A stretch of 64,000 bases of DNA from Stichopus chloronotus (Eukaryota > Echinodermata > Holothuroidea > Aspidochirotida > Stichopodidae): contig CM037836.1 in the NCBI GenBank assembly GCA_021234535.1, positions 28,262,769-28,326,768 on the forward strand, in the 5' to 3' direction. Within the stretch, counting starts at the first letter, position 1; each line of letters begins with the position of its first letter. Positions 1 through 9,600 of this stretch are shown here, in pieces. The translations under genes were made by a program, and so were the position numbers. The notes under the pieces were generated by a model, which searched no databases, was not told the DNA's origin, and saw only the letters and a program-made list of their open reading frames with translations.

Positions 1-568
1 TTAGTGAAAACTTATGATGTATAGAACAGTAAGTGCAGCAGCTCCAGGGCTTAATGCAAACTCAGTGTATACATATACAGTATGCAAGTTGCTATGTCAT
101 TGCTTCTGCATGGAAGGTACTGCATGCAAGTACACACCAACAATACTACTGTACTGTTCTTTTAGTGCATGGGAATGGTAATTCTTCCATCCACATCGTT
201 AGAATCTGGTTGATCTCAATTGGTCGTTGCTCCCACCAAAAAGAAACTCAATAGTGTAAAGCAAACTTTGATATATGATAGGTAGGCTGCCAAGCAACCT
301 TGATTTATACCACTGCCCTGCAATTTCAGACCTTATCTGATGCTGGGTTTAAAGTTCACCCATATATTCAAAAATTAAAATGATGCACCTTCTGTAACTC
401 ATGTGATACATGTCCGAGGAGATGAAGCCATTGCTAATGTTTATTTGTGAGACTGAATGGTTTTACAATGATAAAAGCTGTTTTGTGTGTGTGCCATATT
501 GTTGCATTTCAAATGCAATGTTTCCCTAAATTTCCTTCAAGAGTTTTTGAAACTGTTTTGTGTCACAG
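1..568 (+). other. HERC1: HERC1 intron, 3' part (upstream exons lie outside the window)
   Basis: No coding segment homologous to HERC1 is visible before the first exon at 569. The stretch ends in a normal acceptor (TGTCACAG at 561-568). A 73-codon open frame at 33-254 has no recognisable protein character and is treated as chance. Confidence 0.6.
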
Positions 569-691
569 GTATCCTGCGGATTGAACCACACAGTATGTGT
601 CTCCACCGATGGAAATACCGTTTGGGCATTTGGCGACGGTGATTACGGCAAACTGGGGCTGGGACATACCACTGCCAAGTCAACACCACAG
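569..691 (+). CDS. HERC1: HERC1 exon (visible 1): RCC1 blade
   Basis: 41 codons starting and ending in phase 0, flanked by TGTCACAG and GTAATC. It encodes an RCC1 blade core, VSCGLNHTVCVSTDG, then WAFGDGDYGKLGLGHTTAK. The CG-hxxT and GxxGxLG motifs are typical of RCC1 repeats, and the segment aligns with the C-terminal RLD of HERC1. Confidence 0.95.
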
Positions 692-3600
692 GTAATCCTG
701 ATGAAAGATATCAAGCATACAGGCTCCAAATAGACAGTTATATATCATCATGTTAAAGAATCTGGTGGCAATTAATATGCTCAATACTGCCTTGTTTACT
801 TAAACTTTACTTTGAGCTTTCACCAAACTGTGTCGGATGGTCTCATGGTTTCAGCCCAATCACTGGTAGTCTTAACATTAAATTGTCTTTGGGTATTAGT
901 GAAAGACTTTGAGTGCAGTGTTGAGTCTATTTGTATTCATTACTGGTATCTGTTGTGATGTTCCACCAAAATATGCAAAAACAAATTACTAAACTTTGTC
1001 ACCAATTTGACCGACAGCATGTATTTTGCCATTTCAAACATTTGTTTGAGAATAGCATGCCATGATACACAAATATTATCTTAATCCCTGGAATGTGTTT
1101 CTACCTTCACTTTTGGCATAATGATAAAGTGCAAACCATTTTCTTTGTTTTATCATGTTGTGTTAAACTAATAGCTTTTTTTTTTTTGGTTCGTCTCTTT
1201 CCATGCAGAAAGTAGAAACCTTGTGTCGTATTGGCATCAAGAAAGTCTACTGTGGTACTCAGTTTACAATAGCCTTGACAAAGGATGGGAGAGTTCTGGC
1301 ATGTGGACAAGGTAAACATGATAATAATGTTATTTGCTATGGTATTTAAATCAGCATATTGCATATTCATTGCTCCTTTGATTGGATCACGTCTGTATGA
1401 CCATATTCTTTATTCATGGCTTTCTGGTTCCATTGTGGATGTATGAGTATACAAAAGAAACTTAGTGTGTACGTTACAGTAAGGATGGAACTGACGACAA
1501 CAAAATTCATCTCTATGACATCATCGTCAGAGTTTCGGTGAGGAAATGAATCTTGATAGTTCATGTATCATTGTTATCATAATTATGTATCACTTTTGTC
1601 GCTACTGGTCAGAAACGGAATGTTACAAATTGACCGTGGAAAGGTTTTAGTCAAGAAATTGTGCAAATTGTAATTGTGTGAGAGTTTAGTTTTGATAGTT
1701 ATCATTCTAATCTTGTAATCATCAAACACCAAAGACAAGAGAAAAAAGTCAGCTTGCACCATTTTTCATGTCATCTAACAAGTTGAATTGTCAAAATTAT
1801 TGTCATGGTGAAACCTGGCCTATCGGTTTCTCCAAACCACCCTCCTCCCCCCCCAAAAAAAGCTCTGGACATATTTCATGTGGGTTTAGTTATCATATTT
1901 ACAAGTGGTCATATGCTAACTGGCCATATTGATGAAATGAATTATTTGTATGTCACTGGTATCAATACTAATGCTCTCTTGGTGTGTTTCTCTCAAGAAT
2001 TTGGTCAGATTTGTACTGGGACATCCCCTTTTTGCATTTCTGCCGTGCAGAATGTAAATCAGATTATGCCAAATTTGTATTACATTTGATGTCTCTTTGG
2101 TAATATCATGCAACCAGAATTCTTTGAAAACAAAACAGAAATGAATTATAGCAACCGTCTTCTAGGACATGTGATTTTCTAAAGTCGATATTAACATCGG
2201 CAATGAATCCGTCAAGCATAGAACCAGTCAAAATGCTAATACCAATATTAAATTGTGAATAGTCACTGTCATTCATCAGTTTCATAGGAAGTTTTACAAC
2301 TTAAAAAAGCATGTTTCAGGTTAAGCTCAGCTTTGCAATTATCTGGTGATACCTAGCATTGTCAGTATTGACTTAAAAATAGTTACCTGTGGTTACCAAT
2401 GGTTGCACATTCAGTGTTGTCCACATATCTTCAAGAAAGGGGCAGCAACTTGTGGAATGCTTACACAATTGTGAAAGGATGGGAGTGTATCCTAACCTTC
2501 AGAAATGTTTTGATAATTGAGATGCAAAATGGTGCCTCTTGGAGACTAGTGCTCACTCTGTTTAAAATAGCAGCAGCCTATTGTCATTTTTTTTGAAGAT
2601 GTAGCTTTTGCAGCAGGTGATAGGTGCTTCAGGGAGGAGGCAGGAGTATTTACTCAAGACCAAGCACCCCCCCTAAAACCCCTCAAGGAGAGCACTGAAT
2701 ATTCATGAAGTTGAATTGTTTGGCCAATCCTTATATATCATACATGATAAGGTTTCATGGAAGAAACAAACCCTAACCATGATGGTATGATTCGATATCA
2801 CCTCATGTTCTATCATGCAGAAAAGGATGTTCTCAAGACATGATCCTAGCACATTACAGAAATTCTGTGAGGAGTAGGTGAACTGTTTACTTTATTTTCA
2901 CTGCCATGGTCGCTTGTGATTTTTATTTGAGTTTACTTTCTTTTCCTTGATATTCTTTCTTTTGTATTTAGATCGTCTGACTGGTTTACCAGAGATGCAG
3001 TCTAGGATATCTAATCGTCCTCAAGAGATACCCAAACTTTCTCCCTTCTTTGTGGAGGCCTTGTCTGTAGGATCAGAGCACAGTATGGCTCTGACCAGCA
3101 CAGGGGATGTATGGGTCTGGGGCAACAACAGCGACGGCCAACTTGGTCTCGGCCACACTGCCACTGTCAGGGAGCCTGTTCTGGTCAGCAGTTTTCAAGG
3201 CAAAAACATCTTACAGGTAGGAATACTGAATGGAGCAATCTCTGACCTTGTCTGATTAATATTCAAATTTCAGTATTTTAAAGGAAGAAAAGGTATACTC
3301 TTGGAAGGGGCAGAAGGTTCAGGAGTAAATTGATAGGTGGTTAGAATGGTTAGTTGAGGGCTTTAAATGTAGTGTAGCTATATTTCCTGTATGATGGAAT
3401 ATCCAGTATGCATCCAATTCTAGCCTAATGCAGAAGGTATTCTTGAACTGATATCATAATTAATCCGTAAGTCTACAATATTTAGTAAAATATGCCTATT
3501 GCTTTTAAGCTAAGTCAAAATTTATTATGCAGCCACAATGTATTAACTCTAGAAAATCATAAGCAACACCGTGGGAAAGAAGCATGGCCAGACCTCAGAA

Positions 3601-6600
3601 TGTAATGTTTGTCATAACTCTCTTTTTTCCTTAACATATTGATAAATTAAAACTAATCATTGACTTCATTTTGGCTCTATTTGTGGCATGTCTTTTCTCG
3701 ATTTCTGACTGATCCTATCACTTGTCATTGATTTTGCATCTGTGATAAGATATCAGCAGGGAGAAGCCATTCTACAGCTTGGACCGCCCCACCTCCACCC
3801 CAACGTATACCTGGCACTCCTGTTCCACTTCAGCTAGGTCTCCCTGATAGGATTCCTGCCCAGTACACCAGTCTGAAGGATTCAGTCATTCCGTCCGTGC
3901 GGGCGCGTCTTCGCCTGCTACACCACTTCTCAGATCTCATGTATGCCTCCTGGAGGTTGTTGAGTCTAAGTCCCGTACAGGTAAATCCTCTTTGCGTGTA
4001 AGGTATCTTCAGAAATTCCTTCATCTTAGTTCAGTGGTAACCACAAATCTGAACCATATGCACTTTCACAGTTGCAATCAATTTACAGAGATGCAGAACA
4101 TAAGCAAGGTTTGAAAGCATTATATGCTTTGACACCTTACGAATATTTGAGTCTGTGGTAAGATTGAAAACTATCATACGAAACAATTGTTATTAAACGA
4201 AACATGTAACTCATGTAACACCTGACTGCATACCAGCAAGTCGCAAGGCATGTTACTACGCAAGCTAGCCTGTGTCTCCACCAAGATTTGTACTATAATA
4301 CTGGGCTCTGCAAAGGCAATGTATTGTACGTAATTTGTAGCAGGAGACTTCCTGCAAACTGTGTATGTAACTTCATAACAATTCACAATACACTGTATAT
4401 TAAAATCATTTAAGATGTGTAACTTCATAACACTTTGGTTCAATTCAGATGTATGCTCATCTTTCCCAAATTTTCTGTTGTTTTACGATAACACAATTCA
4501 CTGTTCATCCTGATTTGTCTTTTATTGTTAATCACATCCTCTTTTAGGAATGCCAAATTGGTGCATTCAGCAAGGGGGTCACCGGCATCGTAGAAGGGCA
4601 ACTCCGTCCCCTCCTGGCCCCGAGGGTCTACACCCTACCGATGGTCCGGTCAATCGGTAGGACAATGGTTCAAGGAAAGAATTACGGTCCACAGGTCACT
4701 GTTAAGAGGCTGGCAACAAGGTACAAAAAATGTTGAATGTCTTTCAGTGATAGAATGTTCCTCTTACCTTTATTTTGCTGGTGAAAAGTGTGTTGTTTAT
4801 GTTTGCAGAAAATCGTGGTCCCATTCTGCTTGAGGGACAGTGAGAATGCATAGTATTTGACAATCCACAAGTTGCCATAAGGCCACTTCTTAAGAAAACT
4901 GTTATGAAAACAGAGAGAAAAAAAGCATGGAAATCATAGCAAATCAGAGAACACAAAATTAGAAGACAAAAAAGATTATGTGATTAATGGAAAGTTTTCT
5001 AATGCATAGCAATTTCAGTATTTTACCATCGTTTTGGAACAAGTACCTTGTCATTGAAGTGTTATCTAAGATTCTATAATCCCACTGAAAATGTAAACAG
5101 TCCATGGGATCTTCATAGTCAAATCTTCTCTACAAAAACAATTGGTTTGCATAGAGCAATATTGTTGCGATTGAATACTATGCACATTTGAGCACAGGGA
5201 GTGCAGCTACGGCAGGAAGCAAGCGACATTGCATTGCCGTATGTACGTACACCAGCAGTGAACACCAGCGCTCCACAAACAGGAAACGCATATCACTTCA
5301 ACACAGATTGCTGTATTGAAGTCTAGTGTTGCAAAGTGGAAATTAATCCACATTAGGAAACGGTAAATAAAATGGAAATCAGCGTTTCCAAAATGGTGAA
5401 ATCTTGTCTTTGGCTGTATCCTACATCCAAAGGTATATGGTTGTGTTTTAACATTCATTTCTCATTTCCTGTTCTATACTATATAGGGGCAAAAAATGCA
5501 AACCAATCTTTGTACAAATTGCCAAGCAGGTCGTCAAAATGAAACCAGCTGAATTGAGGCTCCCTGCTCGAGCTTGGAAGGTGAAACTAGTCGGAGAGGG
5601 CGCTGATGATGCTGGAGGTGTGTTTGATGACACCATCACAGAAATGTGTCAGGAGCTACAATCAGGGGTGGCCCCATTGCTGATTGCCACCCCTAATGCC
5701 ACCGCTGACACCGGTAGCAACAGGGACAGGTTCGTTGTTGGTTTAGAAGGAACAGCCTTCAACTTTAAACTTACCTTTCATGAGTACCACCATCCATCTG
5801 CATTGTGGATATGGGTATGCCATTTTAGAGAAATTTGCTGCCACTAAACTAACGTAGGTCAAAGGTCATTTGTGGGGACTTTGACCAATTAACTGCAGAA
5901 TTAAAATATCATAAAGTTCATCCCACTGCAGAGTTAATTTTTTCAAAAATGTCTTTTCTCTGAATTTCAGCTTAACACTGGAAAAATAATTCTTTATTAA
6001 TATTTAACAAAAAAAAAGCCAATTATCACCTTCTTTTCCTGCAAATAAAAGCAAAATACAGTGCCTATAGTTTGTTTGTAGGGGTTCTTGCTAAATCACT
6101 GGTCCCATGCAAAACCCTTCCAATTCCTCATTTCTGAGTCACTTTCTGACTCGAAATTCAAATCAATTAAACTCTGCAAAGCTTTTTGATCCAGAATTCT
6201 GTGTTTGTGAAACGGGGGGGGGGGGGGCAATGCAATATTAAAATTGAAAGAAATTTCACCCTCATGGTCTGGGTAGCAATAACTTACAAGAAGGGCAGCA
6301 CATTGTAGAACACCTCTGGGTTCCACAAACATGATCAACATCTCAATACAAAGACATACATAACTGTACTTAGGAATTGGCAAGCCCATAAAAGGGCTTG
6401 AGTTGTTTGTTACACACAATGAGCCATCCTATAAGGATGTATGGGTGATTGCTGTGTGTTATGTGACACAGTTCGGTGCTATACTCGTCTTACTCAGTGT
6501 GTCAAGGCTATTAGACGAGATGAATGTACTTGCAATACACAGTCAACTGGTTAAGACTGTGATGGTGGCACAGAACGTTAGCGTCGGTTATTTTTTAACT

Positions 6601-9600
6601 TATATAAGGTATATTCGATTGGATACTCATGCTGTCATGGCAACGCAACAATGCCCTCTATTGAAGCATGGTTGTGATTGGCCAATCCCCTGCTCTTCTT
6701 TTCTAAAGGGTGAATTGAGTGGTCCTAATATTCTGTGCCTCCATAGTACTATCAAGTGTCTCAACTAAGCAACAGAATAAATTTAGCAGTTGTTTACGTT
6801 GCACATAGTGGCATATCGGTGTAACCGTGTGCAGTACTAGTATCTCATATAATACAAACTCCGCAGTGCTACTGGAGTAGCAGTGTGCCACCATGGGTGT
6901 CTCATGTAATTCCTTCGTACTTTTCACGTAGCAGGATCGACCGTGGGAACATCATGTTGTACAAACTCTTCTGTACCATTGATTTTAGAAATATTCACCC
7001 AGAGTATCTCAAGTGACACAGACTACTATGTACCATTCTCGCAGTTAGGAGTGACCACGAGTATCTCGTGTAATACAAGTTTCTACCGATCAAGTAGCAG
7101 TATTCACAGTGGTTACCATTCATGTAGCAGGATTGACAGTGGTTACCATTCATGTAGCAGTATTCACAGTGGTTACCATTCATGTAGCAGGATTGACAAT
7201 GTAATTCTACAAATCTCTTCACAATGCTCATGTAGCAGTTTCTGCCATATTCTTATGAAGTAAACACTCTTCTGTGAAGGTTTTATGTAGCAGAAGTTAC
7301 CACCCACGGTTTGTCTCATACATTATTCTGTGTATTCACATTACTGCTCATTTTGAATGTTTTGTTTTCAGATTTATGTTGAATCCATCAGCGTGTTCGC
7401 AAGAAAGTTTGTCTCTTTTCAAATTTCTTGGCATTTTATTTGGGGTAGCCATTAGAACCAAAAAGCCCCTTGATCTACACTTGGCACCAATAGTTTGGAA
7501 ACAGCTGGTTGGCATGCCATTGACTGTGGAAGATTTAGAAGAGGTAAACTGCTTAATTTTGTCTAACCTTCTATCTTCGGAAAAGAAGTATTCATTCATT
7601 GGAGTCACCCCTGACTCCGATCTTTACCTCAGATAATGTAATATCTGCACTTACCTTGGTTAATGGAATATGTTTCAAATCTGTAGCTATAATAATGTAA
7701 CTTCAGTCAATTTTCTTTACGTATGTTACTTACCTTTTTTCAGTCCTTGCCTCTGTTAACTTAAAATTTGTCTGCATTCCTCATCTTTTATCAAGCAACA
7801 TCTATTCTCCAAAAAGTAGCTCTGTTAAAAAAGTATTTGTTTCCAATCCTCACTGTTGTATATGTATTCATTCTTGCCTTTGTTTTTTTTTTTGTCTTTA
7901 ATCTGAACCTGCATTTGTACGAAATCTGTTTTTCAACCCTGACTCCTTTTTTCTTCTTCTTCTTCTTGCTCCTCAACATAGGTTGACTTCTCGTTTGTCC
8001 AGTTGCTGCGAAGTATTCGAGACATTCACAAGAGCGGCGTGACGGAAGAAACATTCAGCGAGGTGAGTGTGTCTCTCTTTCTGTCTGTTTGTCTGTCTGT
8101 AACTGGAATCTATGCAATGTTAAATCCTAATCACATTAACTGTTTGGCAGAAAGGACACATGGGATGGGAATGTTCATGCAACATCAAAGATAACTGAAG
8201 GTAGAAAATATTTCCATAATTTTACAGTTCATGTGGTAATACTTAAAACTTTAATGGATCCCTTTTTACTCTTCTGATATGTGACAGTTTCATCAGCAGT
8301 ACAACAGTCTCCCCATAAGGCACTGAAGCCTCCAATAATAATGTTCAAAACATCAAAAGAGTGAATGTGTGGTGCAAGCTAAATGTCAGAATTTACTTTG
8401 TTTATCTATCATCTTAGACATTCTACATAGAACTTTGTATTGCTATCATAGGGTCACATTAGAGTTTTTTCTTTTGGGTGGTGCTGTAATCCATTGATGT
8501 GGTCGACTATGAGAACTCAAGAGTGGCAATGGGACCCCGGGCTTGAAAGAGAGTAGCAGCTACTCCTTTTCTTCACTGTACCAGCAAGATGGTTCACTTT
8601 TAGCCTTCTTATTTTTTTTTCAGCCTTGGTATTCCATTATGCTGGAGAAGATTAATTCACAAATTAGTCATTCAGCTAGTGTTGTGCTGTATTGAATTTT
8701 TGTAATTATGATATTATTGTATAATAATATAATAATATGATATTATGTAATAATAATTAAGATTATATTGATTGATTAATTGATTAATTAAGATTGCAAT
8801 AATAAGAAAAGTTTCCAGTATTATATCACCCAACCCTACATTCAGCTTAGTTGACCATTTTGGACAAGAGGATTTAACAACAAAGTGTGTATGTATAGCA
8901 CAGAAAAAATACCTGAACTTTGTTATAAATGCATACTTTAAAACCAGTTCATTATTAAATGTTCTGCCAAGTGAGCCATTCAAGTTGAAGGTGAAACATC
9001 TCTGCCTTGAGGTAGTTAGTCAGTGCCCATAAAATGGTTTTTAAATGATGCAGAATCGTGATTAAATGAATAAAAAGTTAAAGTCACACTTTCACAAGAC
9101 TATTTCTCTCTTTTGCAGTTTGTACCACTGGAGTGGTTCGAGGGTCAAAGTGCCGATGGACGATTTGTACCCATTGTACCTGGCGGTCGTAGCATACCAT
9201 TAACGTACAATAACCGTAAAGAATATGTGGAAAGAGCTTTGTCTTTCAGGCTAAATGAAATGAACCAACAGGTATGGTTTTTGATTATGGTTATCACTGT
9301 TTTTGCAAAGTAGTTTGATGTATCAGACTCACTGAAGGAGTAACAGTTGTTTAAATCTGCCAGTCTAATTAAAAAGTGGCTGTTGTTCCTCATCTACCAG
9401 TCCCATTAAAGAGTAGCTATTGTTGTTATCTACCTCTTCCTTTCAAGACTGGCTATTGTTTGTGATCTACCAGTCTCAGTCAAGAGTGTCCATTGTTTTA
9501 TCTACTCCAGAGTGAATTGTCTCTGGTCTGCCTGTCTCATTCAGTAATGGCTGTTTTCTCTGATCTACCAGCATCATGCAATAGTATCTGTTGTTTTTAT

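Larger units (their letters stand above)
692..5486 (+). other. HERC1: HERC1 introns 692-1208, 1312-2971, 3217-3749, 3981-4547, 4721-5486
   Basis: These introns all begin GT and end AG. Intron 1312-2971 carries one copy of a dispersed repeat at about 2735-2879 (separate entry). Intron 3981-4547 contains a short direct repeat (GTAACTTCATAACA, twice near 4370-4430). I see nothing else in them. The exon intervals listed separately lie inside this span. Confidence 0.85.
5730..7371 (+). other. HERC1: HERC1 intron with G14 tract and compound minisatellite
   Basis: The donor is GTTCGT and the acceptor TTTTCAG. A run of 14 G lies at 6214-6227. The tandem repeat at about 6840-7300 is described separately. 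No coding exon is visible in it; open frames through the repeat are artefacts of its period. Confidence 0.85.

Noticed and set aside
6943..7263. Open frame with a repeated SGYHSCSRID-like peptide (and a mirror frame on the - strand)
   Set aside because: It is produced by the 30-bp minisatellite, whose period is a multiple of three; it lies inside a HERC1 intron and has no signal, domain or splice context.
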